The notes: generated from the letters alone by a model not told the origin. Shown: positions 25,014-34,447, numbered from the stretch's first letter. The stretch: DNA of 64,000 nucleotides from Sinorhizobium meliloti (GCF_035610345.1 NZ_CP141212.1:315976-379975), one strand, 5' to 3'. A program made the numbers and translations.

Positions 25014-25358
25014 ATGCTCAAGAAACTCATCAATATCGTCGTCTTCGTTCCGCTCGGAGTGCTGCTGATCGTCCTGAGCGTGGCCAACCGCCAGACGGCA
25101 ACGCTTGCGCTGAATCCGTTCAATCCCGCCGACAGCGTGCTTTCGATCTCGGCTCCGTTTTTCGTATTTCTCTTTCTCGCCGTCATTGTCGGTCTCGTGC
25201 TCGGCGCTGCCGTGACCTGGTTCACCCAGGGAAAATATCGGCGTCGCGCGCGCAGCGAGGCCCACGAGGCGCTGAGATGGCATCGCGAGGCCGAAAAGCA
25301 GCGCGGCCAGGCGGAGAAGCTGGCGACGCAAGCGAGCCTGCCCGCGCCGCAAGGCTGA
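25014..25358 (+). CDS. LapA-like (DUF1049) small membrane protein
   Basis: A 114-residue protein with two transmembrane segments (about residues 5-22 and 45-67, FFVFLFLAVIVGLVLGAAVTWF). The cytoplasmic C-terminal tail is basic (KYRRRARSEAHEALRWHREAEK). This fits the LapA/DUF1049 family. Some members work with LapB in LPS assembly control in enterics. A LapB role in rhizobia is not established. It is 193 bases after ihfB, where a weak GAGGCGC/GCGCCTC hairpin (24826-24849) may end ihfB transcripts. Confidence 0.75.
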   Translation: MLKKLINIVVFVPLGVLLIVLSVANRQTATLALNPFNPADSVLSISAPFFVFLFLAVIVGLVLGAAVTWFTQGKYRRRARSEAHEALRWHREAEKQRGQAEKLATQASLPAPQG

Positions 25359-25386
25359 GGATCGGTGCTGAACGCGTTGCGAGCCC

Positions 25387-25845
25387 TCAGCTCGCCGCCT
25401 CGGCCTTGCCGCTGACCGCCAGGTTGAAATCCGCGAAGAATTGCTGGGCGAGCTTGCGCGCCGTCGAATCGACGAGGCGCGAGCCAAGCTGGGCTAGCTT
25501 GCCGCCGATCTCCGCCGTGACGTCGTAGCGCAGCACGGTTTCCGCGCCCTCGTCCAGTAGCGTGACGTCGGCGCCGCCCTTGGCAAAGCCTGCTATTCCG
25601 CCCTTGCCCTCGCCGGATATGGTGTAGCTCGCGGGGGGATTGAGGTTCGACAGAACGACCGTGCCGTTGAAGGATGCGGAAACGGGGCCGATCTTGATCT
25701 TGACCACGGCCGCAAGCTCGGTTGGCGATTTCAATTCAAGAGACTGGCAGCCGGGAATGCATCGCTTCAGAATGTCCGCATCGTTCAGGCCACGCCAAAC
25801 CGCGTCTCGGTCAGCCGCGATACGTTCCTCTCCGCTCATATTCAT
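25387..25845 (-). CDS. CoxG-like SRPBCC protein (carbon monoxide dehydrogenase subunit G family)
   Basis: A 152-residue START-like protein: MNMSGEERIAADRDAVWRGLNDADILKRCIPGCQSLEL at the N terminus, GPVSASFNGTVVL, and GKLAQLGSRLVDSTARKLAQQFFADF at the C terminus. In CO dehydrogenase clusters CoxG helps anchor the enzyme to the membrane. Isolated copies such as this one, with no cox genes nearby, have unknown roles. The start at 25845 has GGGAGG 6 bases upstream. A second ATG lies two codons later. Confidence 0.82.
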   Translation of the reverse strand: MNMSGEERIAADRDAVWRGLNDADILKRCIPGCQSLELKSPTELAAVVKIKIGPVSASFNGTVVLSNLNPPASYTISGEGKGGIAGFAKGGADVTLLDEGAETVLRYDVTAEIGGKLAQLGSRLVDSTARKLAQQFFADFNLAVSGKAEAAS

Positions 25846-26016
25846 GCCGGTCCTCCCGTCCACTCTTGTTGGCGATCTTGGCAATCGGAAACGGCTTTGC
25901 CAAGAGCACCGGCGATGCTATTTGCAGGCTGAACATGCTACGGACGTGGCGAAGGCGCGTAAAACCGGTCGAGAGTGGCTGCGCCGAATGGTTGAACGAA
26001 GTCCAAGGATCAGCGC

Positions 26017-27192
26017 GTGAAGGAAAAAGACCGGCGATCGAAGAACGCATCGGTGACGGCGGCAAAAAGCCGGGGCGCCGAGGCGCGCGGCGGCCGCCAC
26101 GAGCAAAGGCTGCCGCCCGCAAAAGGCGCCGGGCCCCGGACAAAAGGCGGGTCCAGGACGAAGACCGGGCCCAAGGCAGCGGCAGGAGGGCCGCCGCCGG
26201 AAGCGGCGCCGCGCAAGAGCGAGCGGCAGTCCGTCCAGGAGAGTGCTCCGACGCGGCGCATCGAGCCGAGAAGCGGCGATAAGCCGGCCGAGAGGGTGCC
26301 GCTTATCCTCGAGACCGCCGCTGCTGCGGGCTATCATCTGGTCGACAGCGGTGATGGGGAGAAGCTCGAACAATACGGTCCCTATCGTATCGTCCGCCCC
26401 GAGGCACAGGCGCTTTGGCCGAAGGCCCTGCCGGCATCGATATGGGAGCGGGCCGATGCCGTCTTCACTGGCGATACCGAAGAGGACGGCATGGGGCGTT
26501 GGCGTTTTCCGGGCGAGGTGCTCGGCGAGACCTGGCCGATGCAGCTCCTCGATACGGATTTCCTCGGCCGGTTCACCTCCTTCCGCCATGTCGGCGTCTT
26601 TCCGGAACAGCTCGCGCACTGGTCGTGGATGCGCGACCAGGTAGCCGCAGCCGGCCGGCCTCTGAAGGTTCTCAATCTTTTCGGCTATACCGGCGTCGCC
26701 TCGCTGATCGCCGCCAAGGCGGGCGCGGAGGTCACGCATGTCGATGCCTCCAAAAAGGCGATCGGCTGGGCGCGCGAGAACCAGGTCCTGGCGCGCGCCG
26801 AGACATTGCCGATCCGATGGATCTGCGACGACGCCATGAAGTTCATCCAACGCGAGGAGCGGCGCGGCAGCCGTTACGACATCATCCTCACCGACCCGCC
26901 GAAGTTCGGCCGCGGTCCGAACGGCGAAGTATGGCAATTGTTCGATCACCTGGCCGCGATGCTGGACATCTGCCGCGAGATCCTGTCGCCGGACGCCCGG
27001 GGCCTCGTGCTCACCGCCTATTCGATCCGGGCGAGCTTCTATTCGATCCACGAGCTCATGCGCGAGACCATGCGCGGGCGTGGCGGCCGGGTGGAATCGG
27101 GCGAACTCATCATCCGCGAGGGCGGCCTCGACGGCACTGCACCGGGCCGCGCACTCTCCACCTCTCTCTTCAGCCGCTGGGTGCCGAAATGA
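26017..27192 (+). CDS. Class I SAM-dependent rRNA methyltransferase (RlmI/YccW-like) with basic N-terminal tail
   Basis: A 391-residue protein starting with GTG (AAGGA upstream). Residues 1-95 are almost entirely Lys, Arg, Gly, Ala and Pro and are probably disordered. The catalytic Rossmann domain occupies the C-terminal half: NLFGYTGVASLIAAKAG (SAM motif I), VTHVDASKKAIGWARENQ, and IILTDPPKFGRGPNG (motif IV DPPxF). This fits 23S rRNA m5C methyltransferases of the RlmI type, but no clear N-terminal PUA domain is seen, so the target is uncertain. The stop overlaps the ATG of the next methyltransferase (ATGA). The true start could be further downstream. Confidence 0.8.
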   Translation: MKEKDRRSKNASVTAAKSRGAEARGGRHEQRLPPAKGAGPRTKGGSRTKTGPKAAAGGPPPEAAPRKSERQSVQESAPTRRIEPRSGDKPAERVPLILETAAAAGYHLVDSGDGEKLEQYGPYRIVRPEAQALWPKALPASIWERADAVFTGDTEEDGMGRWRFPGEVLGETWPMQLLDTDFLGRFTSFRHVGVFPEQLAHWSWMRDQVAAAGRPLKVLNLFGYTGVASLIAAKAGAEVTHVDASKKAIGWARENQVLARAETLPIRWICDDAMKFIQREERRGSRYDIILTDPPKFGRGPNGEVWQLFDHLAAMLDICREILSPDARGLVLTAYSIRASFYSIHELMRETMRGRGGRVESGELIIREGGLDGTAPGRALSTSLFSRWVPK

Positions 27193-28049
27193 TCAACGAC
27201 AGAAGCGACCACGGCACGGCACGCGTCGGGCAGGTGAAGGAAGTCACCAGCCTCACCAATCCGATCGTCAAGGATATCCGGGCCCTGACGCAGAAGAAGC
27301 ATCGCGACGAGACGCGCTCCTTCATGGCCGAGGGGCTGAAGCTCGTCATCGACGCGCTCGATCTCGGCTGGAACATCAAGACGCTCGTCTATGCCAAGGC
27401 GGCGAAGGGCAAGCCTCAGGTCGAGCAGGTGGCGGCGAAAACGGTCGCCAGAGGCGGGCTCGTCCTCGAAGTCAACGAGAAGGTGATCTCCACCATCACA
27501 CGACGCGACAATCCGCAGATGGTCGTCGGCATCTTCGAGCAGCGCTACTCTCCGCTCAAGGATATTCGTCCGCAGGAGGGGGAGACCTATGTGGCGCTCG
27601 ACCGCGTGCGCGACCCGGGCAATCTCGGCACCATCATCCGCACCGCCGACGCGGCCGGGGCTTCCGGGATAATCCTGGTCGGCGAAACCACGGATCCCTT
27701 TTCGCTCGAGACCGTGCGGGCAACCATGGGTTCGGTTTTCGCCATGCCGATCGCGCGGGCGAATACGGATGATTTCATACGCTGGCAGAGAGCGGCCGGC
27801 GTTCAGGTGGTCGCGACCCATCTGGCGGGTTCCGTCGACTATCGCACGATCGACTACAAATCGAAGCCGGTCGTGCTTCTGATGGGCAATGAACAGGCGG
27901 GCCTGCCGGTGGAACTCGCGCGCGAGGCTGGCGCACTCGCCCGCATTCCGCAGGCGGGGCGTGCCGATTCGCTCAATCTCGCCATCGCGACCGGCATCAT
28001 GCTGTTCGAGGCTCGGCGCCACCTCCTGTCTCTGGATGGCGGCCGATGA
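27189..28049 (+). CDS. SpoU/TrmH-family RNA 2'-O-ribose methyltransferase
   Basis: A 286-residue SPOUT methyltransferase. The N-terminal substrate-binding domain (SpoU_sub_bind; [33 protein letters not shown]) is followed by the knotted catalytic domain: [39 protein letters not shown] and [22 protein letters not shown]. These are motifs 1-3 with the conserved Arg, Glu and Ser/Asn. The substrate is tRNA or 23S rRNA; which one cannot be decided. It overlaps both neighbours by 4 bases (ATGA), so the three genes methyltransferase, SpoU and lspA are translationally coupled. Confidence 0.88.
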   Translation: MINDRSDHGTARVGQVKEVTSLTNPIVKDIRALTQKKHRDETRSFMAEGLKLVIDALDLGWNIKTLVYAKAAKGKPQVEQVAAKTVARGGLVLEVNEKVISTITRRDNPQMVVGIFEQRYSPLKDIRPQEGETYVALDRVRDPGNLGTIIRTADAAGASGIILVGETTDPFSLETVRATMGSVFAMPIARANTDDFIRWQRAAGVQVVATHLAGSVDYRTIDYKSKPVVLLMGNEQAGLPVELAREAGALARIPQAGRADSLNLAIATGIMLFEARRHLLSLDGGR

Positions 28050-28546
28050 AGGAGGAGCAGACACTTTTCTCGCGGCCGCTCCCGATCGCGCTCTTCATTC
28101 TGGTCGCGCTCGCCGCCGACCAGTTCGTCAAATATCTGGTGGAGGCGTATCTGCCGTTCCAACAGGGCGTGCCGGTCGTGCCGATGCTCGCCCTCTACCG
28201 AACCTACAATTACGGCGTCGCCTTCTCGATGCTCTCCGGCATGGAGGGGTGGTTCATCGTCGGCATCCGGCTGGCGGTCGTCACCTTCGTGCTCTGGCTG
28301 TGGCGCCGCACGCCGAAGGACCGGTTCTTTGCCCATCTGGGCTACGCGATGATCATTGCCGGGGCGCTCGGCAATCTCGTCGACCGGCTGCTCTTCGGCT
28401 ATGTCATCGACTATATCCTGTTCTACACGGCCACCTGGTCCTTTGCCGTCTTCAACCTTGCGGACAGTTTCATCACCGTCGGCGCCGGCGCGATCATTCT
28501 CGATGAACTGTTGCAGGCGAAAAAGGAGCGTTCCCTAAAACTTTAG
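28046..28546 (+). CDS. lspA: Lipoprotein signal peptidase (signal peptidase II)
   Basis: A 166-residue four-helix inner-membrane aspartic protease that cleaves prolipoprotein signal peptides after diacylglyceryl transfer. The two catalytic aspartates lie in [16 protein letters not shown] and [12 protein letters not shown]. Upstream is the family segment [10 protein letters not shown]. The product pathway connects with lnt at 51.6 kb, which adds the third acyl chain. The start overlaps the SpoU stop (ATGA). The C-terminal tail [10 protein letters not shown] is cytoplasmic. Confidence 0.95.
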   Translation: MKEEQTLFSRPLPIALFILVALAADQFVKYLVEAYLPFQQGVPVVPMLALYRTYNYGVAFSMLSGMEGWFIVGIRLAVVTFVLWLWRRTPKDRFFAHLGYAMIIAGALGNLVDRLLFGYVIDYILFYTATWSFAVFNLADSFITVGAGAIILDELLQAKKERSLKL

Positions 28547-28593
28547 GCACCGGCTGAAGGCATTCGGAAGGCTTGCCGTGCTAGTCCGCGGGC

Positions 28594-30876
28594 ATGAGCG
28601 AGCGGATGTTTCGAGAGCGGATGAGGGCTGGCGCGGACACGGGGTCGGCAGCCGGCAGGACGGCCTCAGCGGCACCCACGGTGAAGCTCGGCGCCGCCGT
28701 CATCTGGCAGCGCCGGTCGTTGGGCGACCCTTCGGCAGGGCTGCCGGTCGCGCGCATCGCCTATGCTCTCGCCGGCATCGTTGCGGCAATGCTGCTCCTC
28801 GCCGTCGGTGCGAGCGCGGGTCTGCACCTGCTGCCGGCGGTCATCGCGGCTGGCGGCATGGCCGGCGCCTTCCTGCTCTTGTCCGGCCGCGACGAGGCGT
28901 CCGGGAAATGGGTCGTCGGTGCCGGCGAGACTGCGCAGGACCCCGCACGGCATGGCATTGAACCCGCGGCGCTTGCGACGATCCATGACGCCATGGGCGA
29001 TCTCGCCATCGTCCGCGACCCTGATGGCAGGATCATGCAGGCCAATGGCGCCTTCCATGAGCTTTGCGGATGCGCGGACGCGCGAGGGCTGACCTGCGCG
29101 GAGCTGGGATTGCGCTTCGAGCCGAAGCCGGGTCCAGACCGCTACTTTGTGCATATCTATACGCCCGCGGGCACGCGGCTCTACGACTGGCACGACGTGC
29201 ATGTCCGCGACCCGGCGCGCGGCCGGTTGATGCGCCACAGCATCGCTCGCGATGTCACCGAGGAAATGCTGGCGGCAAGCCGGAGGGAGGAGGCGCGGCG
29301 GCGCGCCGAGGAGGCGAGCCGGGCGAAGTCCCGTCTGCTCGCCACCGTCAGTCACGAAATCCGTACCCCGCTCTCCGGCATCCTCGGCATGAGCCGGCTG
29401 CTTGCCGAGACGCGGTTGTCGGAAGAGCAGAAGAACTATCTCGCCGGCATGCAGCAGTCCGGCCACACCCTGGTTCAACTGGTCGAGGACCTGATCGATT
29501 TTTCGTCGCTTGCCGCCGGACGGTTCCAGCTGCGCCCGTCGCATGAGGATCTGCGCCAGACAGTCGAGAACGTGGTCGAGATGCTTTCGCCCCGCGCGCA
29601 CGAGAAGAACATCGAGATCGGCGCAACGGTCGCCATCGAGGTACCCGAGCGGATGCTCTTCGATGCGGCGCGCCTGCGCCAGGTGCTGTTCAACGTGGTC
29701 GGCAACGCGGTGAAATTCACCGAGAAGGGCGGCGTCTTCGTCTCCGTCGATATCGAGAACGGCTCCATGCGCATCCGGATCGACGATAGCGGCCCCGGCA
29801 TGTCCGCCGACGAGCTCGCGCGCGTTTTCGAAGAGTTCGAGCAGGCAGGCGATGACGCCCAGCGTGCCAAAGGCACCGGGCTCGGCCTCGCGATATCCCG
29901 GCGGATCATGGAGGCCTTCGGCGGCAGCCTGACCGCCACGAGCATGTCCGGCGAGGGAAGCCGGTTCGAGATCCGCTTCCCGTTGGCTGGCGCCGGTCTC
30001 TCGACCGTTCCCGTTCGGCGCGGCATTCTGGCGGGTGCACAGGTGCTCGTCATGGCACCCGAGGGGCCCTCCTCGGCCGCGCTTGCCGCCACGATCCAGA
30101 CGCTGGGCGGTACGTGCCATCAGGCTCCGACACTGGCAATCGCAGAACGGGTCGCCGCCGGCGCGCTCGGCAATCGGCTGCCGCTGACGGATGTCATCGT
30201 CGATCACCGTCATGCGGCGCAGTTTCGCGAGCTTCTTGCTCGCGAGCCGGCGATCGCCGGCCTGCGTTTGCGCAGAACCTATCTCATCAGCCCCGAGGAG
30301 CGCGCAAGCCATCCGGTGAGCCGGCTCGGCGGATATGAGGCCTGGCTGATCCGCCCGCTTCGAGAGAGATCGCTCGTCGAGGTGCTGCTCGGGCGGCTCA
30401 GAGGAATGGAGAAACGCGACGCGATCAACGACAACAGACCGGTGTTGCGGGAGGAGCCGGCCTCGACGGTTGCGACGGCGGACATTCGCGCCATCCTGCT
30501 TGCCGAGGACGACCCTGTGAATGCACTCGTCCTGCGGTCGGTTCTCAGCCGTACAGGGCGTGCCGTCGATCATGTCGGCGACTTCAAGACGCTCGAAGCC
30601 GCACTCCGCTCGGCCGGTTCCGCCCCGCCGCCGCTGATCGTCACCGACCTCAACATGCCGGGCGGAGATGGTCTCGACGTGCTCCGGCGTCTTCGTGAAG
30701 CGGAGGCCGCCGGAGGCAGGCGGCGGGTGCCGGTCCTCGTCCTGACCGCGGACGCGCGCGGCGATCTCGACGAGCGCCTTCGAGCCGCGGGAGCGGACGC
30801 CGTGCTGGCGAAGCCCGCCGACCCGCAGCGGCTCCTTGCCGAAGTCACCCGCCTCATGGATCCCGTTACGAATTAG
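28594..30876 (+). CDS. Hybrid sensor histidine kinase with PAS, pseudo-receiver and C-terminal receiver domains
   Basis: A 760-residue membrane kinase. Two transmembrane helices are at about residues 55-73 and 79-97, a PAS-like domain at 125-225, and HisKA with the phosphorylated His254 in SHEIRTPLSG. HATPase_c is at about 300-465 (VVGNAVKFTEKGG; DDSGPGMS; GTGLGLAISRRI). Residues about 475-610 look like a degenerate receiver. A true REC domain follows (about 628-755; LAEDDPVNA, Asp685 in VTDLNMPGG, Lys in LAKPAD). No cognate regulator gene is adjacent, so it is an orphan that probably relays through a phosphotransferase or acts in a network. The signal is unknown. Confidence 0.9.
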   Translation: MSERMFRERMRAGADTGSAAGRTASAAPTVKLGAAVIWQRRSLGDPSAGLPVARIAYALAGIVAAMLLLAVGASAGLHLLPAVIAAGGMAGAFLLLSGRDEASGKWVVGAGETAQDPARHGIEPAALATIHDAMGDLAIVRDPDGRIMQANGAFHELCGCADARGLTCAELGLRFEPKPGPDRYFVHIYTPAGTRLYDWHDVHVRDPARGRLMRHSIARDVTEEMLAASRREEARRRAEEASRAKSRLLATVSHEIRTPLSGILGMSRLLAETRLSEEQKNYLAGMQQSGHTLVQLVEDLIDFSSLAAGRFQLRPSHEDLRQTVENVVEMLSPRAHEKNIEIGATVAIEVPERMLFDAARLRQVLFNVVGNAVKFTEKGGVFVSVDIENGSMRIRIDDSGPGMSADELARVFEEFEQAGDDAQRAKGTGLGLAISRRIMEAFGGSLTATSMSGEGSRFEIRFPLAGAGLSTVPVRRGILAGAQVLVMAPEGPSSAALAATIQTLGGTCHQAPTLAIAERVAAGALGNRLPLTDVIVDHRHAAQFRELLAREPAIAGLRLRRTYLISPEERASHPVSRLGGYEAWLIRPLRERSLVEVLLGRLRGMEKRDAINDNRPVLREEPASTVATADIRAILLAEDDPVNALVLRSVLSRTGRAVDHVGDFKTLEAALRSAGSAPPPLIVTDLNMPGGDGLDVLRRLREAEAAGGRRRVPVLVLTADARGDLDERLRAAGADAVLAKPADPQRLLAEVTRLMDPVTN

Positions 30877-30993
30877 AATCCCTCGCTTCGCGGCACCGGG
30901 CCGGGTCGGGGTTGTATACGGCCCTGGTGTCACTATGTTGTTGCAGAAACGTGGTCTAAGCCCGGCAGCAATGACGGTTCGGGATGACACGAT

Positions 30994-31884
30994 ATGACGA
31001 TCGAACTTCTGGATTCGATGGGCGTGGTTGACACCTCCAATGCTTACATCCGCAAGGCAGTTGCGGCTCCGGCTGGCGATGTTCTCGGACGGATCGCCAA
31101 TCTCGAGACCCGCCTTGCCCGTTCGGCAGCCGAGGTCGATGCGGCGCAGGCAGTACGCTACAGGGTGTTCGTCGAGGAGATGAAGGCGCAGGTGGCGCCC
31201 GAGGCCGGCCGACGCAAGCGCGACATCGACAGCTGGGATGCGATCTGCGACCACCTGCTGGTCCTCGATACATCCATCGAGGGCGATGCGGAGGAGCAGA
31301 TCGTCGGAACCTACCGCCTGCTGCGCCAGGACGTTGCCGAGCGGACCGGCGGCTTCTACTCGGCTTCGGAGTTTGCGATAGGCGAACTTCTCTCGCGTCA
31401 TCCCGACAAGCGCTTCATGGAACTCGGACGTTCCTGCGTGCTGCCGGAATATCGCACCAGGCGCACGGTCGAACTGCTGTGGCAGGGCAATTGGGCCTAT
31501 GCGCTGAAGCACGGGATCGATGCCATGTTCGGCTGCGGTTCGTTTCCGGGCGTGGTTCCCGAAGAGCACGCGCTCGCGCTCTCCTTTCTGCATCATAACG
31601 TCCGGGTCCGGGACGAGTGGGCGGTTTCCGCCCGGCCGGAGCTCTACCGGACGATGGATCTGATGCCTCCGGAGGCGATCAACCCGAAGAAAGCGCTCGC
31701 GGCGCTTCCGCCGCTGATCAAGGGCTATATGCGGCTCGGTGCGATGGTCGGCGAGGGGGCGGTTGTCGATCAAGCGTTCCGCACCACCGACGTTCTGATC
31801 GTCCTGCCGATCAGCAATATTTCCGGCCGTTACCTGAACTATTACGGCGCCGATGCGGGGCGTTTCTCCTCGTCGGTGTCCTGA
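30994..31884 (+). CDS. olsB: L-ornithine N-alpha-acyltransferase (lyso-ornithine lipid synthase) OlsB
   Basis: A 296-residue GNAT-fold N-acyltransferase that transfers a 3-hydroxyacyl group from acyl carrier protein to the alpha-amino group of ornithine, the first step of ornithine lipid synthesis. Landmarks are QAVRYRVFVEEM, CDHLLVLD, VGTYRLLRQ, ELGRSCVLPEYRTRRTVELLW and FGCGSFPG. Length and gene order (followed by the malic enzyme and mutS) match the characterised S. meliloti gene. OlsA, the second enzyme, is encoded about 15 kb away at 46.3 kb. In S. meliloti ornithine lipids accumulate on phosphate starvation. I could not recognise a clear Pho box upstream. Confidence 0.92.
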   Translation: MTIELLDSMGVVDTSNAYIRKAVAAPAGDVLGRIANLETRLARSAAEVDAAQAVRYRVFVEEMKAQVAPEAGRRKRDIDSWDAICDHLLVLDTSIEGDAEEQIVGTYRLLRQDVAERTGGFYSASEFAIGELLSRHPDKRFMELGRSCVLPEYRTRRTVELLWQGNWAYALKHGIDAMFGCGSFPGVVPEEHALALSFLHHNVRVRDEWAVSARPELYRTMDLMPPEAINPKKALAALPPLIKGYMRLGAMVGEGAVVDQAFRTTDVLIVLPISNISGRYLNYYGADAGRFSSSVS

Positions 31885-32028
31885 TCGTCTATCGCCGCAC
31901 CTCGAATTTTCATGACGGAAGCATATTGAACCATAAAGGAGAACATTCGCCGCTCTGCCTGCGAGGGTAGCTCCGCGAGCAAATCTCGACTTTTCATCAC
32001 GAACGAAATTGGTCAGCCATGATACATT

Positions 32029-32066
32029 GAGCCCGCCTCCGTTCCCGGGAAGCGGGCTCTTGTTTT
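32029..32066 (+). terminator. Rho-independent terminator downstream of olsB
   Basis: GAGCCCGC (32029-32036) and GCGGGCTC (32052-32059) form an 8-bp stem with a 15-base loop, followed by TTGTTTT. It lies 145 bases after olsB. The preceding 144 bases contain no gene I can support. Confidence 0.7.
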
Positions 32067-32161
32067 GAGCGCTCGCGCGATCTTGAGGCTTGCTCCAACC
32101 ATAGCCTGGCGACGCGCAACAGCCGAAGTGTCAGCACTTTCCGACTTTCCGCCGACCCGCG

Positions 32162-34447
32162 TCACGTCCCGGCGTTATAGGCAGCGATCGCGGCCAGGTT
32201 GACGAGGTCGGAGTCCTTTGCCGACATGGAGGCGATCTGGACCGACTTGTCGAGGCCGACCAGCAGCGGGCCGATCACGGTCGAGCCGCCCAGCTCCTGG
32301 AGCATCTTCGTCGAAATCGAGGCCGAGTGGAAAGCCGGCATGACGAGCACGTTCGCGGTGCCGGAAAGCCTGCAGAACGGATACTGCTCCATCACCCGCG
32401 CATTGAGTGCCACGTCGGCGGCCATTTCGCCGTCATATTCGAAATCCACACGGCGCCGGTCGAGGATCTTTACCGCCTCGCGTACCCGCTCCGAGCGTTC
32501 GCCGGAAGGGTGGCCGAAGGTCGAATAGGCGAGCATCGCCACCCGCGGGACATAGCCCAGCCGCTTGGCGAGGCCGGCCGCTTCCTCGGCAATATCCGCC
32601 AGCTCCTCGGACGTCGGCATGTCGTGCACCGCGGTATCGGCGACGAGCACCGTACGGCCGCGGCAGAGCGCAATGGACACGCCGATCACCCGGTGGCCGG
32701 GCTTTGGGTCGATGCAGCGGCGCACGTCTTCGAGCGCGGTCGAATAGTTGCGCGTAAGGCCCGTCACCATGCCGTCCGCATCGCCGAGCGCCACCATAGA
32801 GGCGGCGAAATGGTTGCGGTCGGTATTGATCAGACGCTGCACGTCGCGGAAGAGATAGCCCTTCCGCTGCAGGCGCGAATAGAGGAAATCGGTATAGGCG
32901 CCGACGCGCTTCGACAGGCGCGCATTGACGATCTGAATGCCGGCGCGGTCGAGGTCGATGCCTTCGCGCTCGGCGGTTTCGCGCATCACTTCCTCGCGCC
33001 CGAGCAGGAGCGCCGTGCCGAGCTGCTGGTTGGCATAGGCGATCGCCGAGCGCATCATCTGCACTTCCTCGCCTTCGGCAAAGACGATCCGCTTCGGCTG
33101 GCGGCGAACGCGCTCGACGATGCGTTGCAGCGTCGAGGCGATCGGGTCGCGCCGCGCCGAAAGCTGCTGTCCATAGGCCTTGAGGTCCTCGATCGGCTTG
33201 CGGGCGACGCCCGTCTCCATGGCCGCCTTTGCAACAGCCATCGGGATCGCCGAAATGAGGCGCGGATCGAAGGGGACGGGAATGATATATTGCGGCCCGA
33301 AGCGCGGGCGGTTGCCCTGATAGGCAGCGGCGACGTCGTCCGGAACGTCTTCCTTGGCGAGATTGGCGAGCGCTTCCGCCGCGGCGATCTTCATCGCATC
33401 GTTGATCGTCGAGGCGCGCACGTCGAGCGCGCCGCGGAAGATATAGGGGAAGCCGAGAACGTTGTTGACCTGGTTCGGATAGTCCGAGCGGCCGGTCGCG
33501 ACGATCGCGTCGTCGCGGATCAGGGCCACTTCTTCGGGCGTGATTTCCGGATCGGGATTGGCCATGGCGAAGATGATCGGCCGTGCGCCCATGGAGCGGA
33601 CCATGTCGGCGGAAAGCGCGCCCTTGGCCGAAAGGCCGAAGAATACGTCGGCGCCGTCAAGTGCCTCGGCGAGCGTCCTGCGGTCGGTCTCGACCGCATG
33701 GGCGGACTTCCACTGGTTCATGCCGTCGGTACGGCCCTTGTAGATGACCCCCTTGGTATCGCAGAGGATGATGTTCGCCGGGTTGAAGCCCATCGCCTTG
33801 ATGAGCTCGATGCAGGCGATCGCCGCCGCGCCCGCGCCGTTGCAGACGAGCTTGGCCGTCTTGAAGTCGCGGCCGGTCAGGGTCAGCGCATTGACGAGGC
33901 CTGCCGCGGCGATGATCGCGGTGCCGTGCTGGTCGTCATGGAAGACGGGAATGTCCATGACTTCGCGCAGCCGCTGCTCGATGATGAAACAGTCCGGCGC
34001 CCTGATGTCCTCGAGATTGATTCCGCCGAAGGAGGGACCGAGAAAGCGGACGCAGTTGATGAATTCGTCGACGTTTTCGGTATCCACCTCGAGGTCGATC
34101 GAATCGACGTCGGCGAAGCGCTTGAAGAGGACGGACTTGCCCTCCATGACGGGCTTCGAGGCGAGTGCGCCGAGATTGCCGAGGCCGAGGATCGCCGTGC
34201 CGTTGGAAATCACCGCAACCATGTTGCCGCGAGCCGTGTAGTCGTATGCCGTCGCCGGATCGTCGGCGATCGCCTTGACTGGAACGGCGACCCCGGGCGA
34301 ATAGGCAAGCGAAAGGTCGCGCTGCGTCGCCATCGGCTTGGTCGGCGAGATTTCCAGTTTTCCGGGGCGACCTTGAGAGTGAAAATCGAGCGCTTCCTGC
34401 GCCGTGACGCTGGTCATTGCGCGGTCGGTCTTGTCGATACCCGGCAT
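32162..34447 (-). CDS. tme: NADP-dependent malic enzyme with C-terminal phosphotransacetylase-like domain
   Basis: A 761-residue chimeric enzyme that decarboxylates malate to pyruvate. Residues about 20-430 are the malic enzyme: AYSPGVAVPVKAI, DIPVFHDDQHGTAIIAAAGL, VCNGAGAAAIACIEL (dinucleotide fold) and FAMANPDPEI. Residues about 440-761 resemble phosphate acetyltransferase (KRIVFAEGEEVQMMRSA; PVQIASMSAKDSDLVNLAAI at the end). The extension is known in rhizobia as a non-catalytic regulatory and oligomerisation domain. Rhizobia have two such enzymes, DME (NAD, needed for nitrogen fixation) and TME (NADP). The position between olsB and mutS matches tme of S. meliloti. Sequence alone gives less certainty on the cofactor. 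Divergent from mutS. Confidence 0.9.
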   Translation of the reverse strand: MPGIDKTDRAMTSVTAQEALDFHSQGRPGKLEISPTKPMATQRDLSLAYSPGVAVPVKAIADDPATAYDYTARGNMVAVISNGTAILGLGNLGALASKPVMEGKSVLFKRFADVDSIDLEVDTENVDEFINCVRFLGPSFGGINLEDIRAPDCFIIEQRLREVMDIPVFHDDQHGTAIIAAAGLVNALTLTGRDFKTAKLVCNGAGAAAIACIELIKAMGFNPANIILCDTKGVIYKGRTDGMNQWKSAHAVETDRRTLAEALDGADVFFGLSAKGALSADMVRSMGARPIIFAMANPDPEITPEEVALIRDDAIVATGRSDYPNQVNNVLGFPYIFRGALDVRASTINDAMKIAAAEALANLAKEDVPDDVAAAYQGNRPRFGPQYIIPVPFDPRLISAIPMAVAKAAMETGVARKPIEDLKAYGQQLSARRDPIASTLQRIVERVRRQPKRIVFAEGEEVQMMRSAIAYANQQLGTALLLGREEVMRETAEREGIDLDRAGIQIVNARLSKRVGAYTDFLYSRLQRKGYLFRDVQRLINTDRNHFAASMVALGDADGMVTGLTRNYSTALEDVRRCIDPKPGHRVIGVSIALCRGRTVLVADTAVHDMPTSEELADIAEEAAGLAKRLGYVPRVAMLAYSTFGHPSGERSERVREAVKILDRRRVDFEYDGEMAADVALNARVMEQYPFCRLSGTANVLVMPAFHSASISTKMLQELGGSTVIGPLLVGLDKSVQIASMSAKDSDLVNLAAIAAYNAGT

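Noticed and set aside
28666..31773. A 1035-codon open frame antisense to the hybrid kinase and olsB
   Set aside because: It is a by-product of high GC content. It spans two well-supported genes, has a composition typical of antisense frames (rich in Arg, His, Asp, Gly), and shows no domain.
31885..32028. Small ORF starting at an ATT after AAGGAGAAC downstream of olsB
   Set aside because: The only plausible start is ATT, the product would be about 25 residues, and there is no supporting homology or codon bias.
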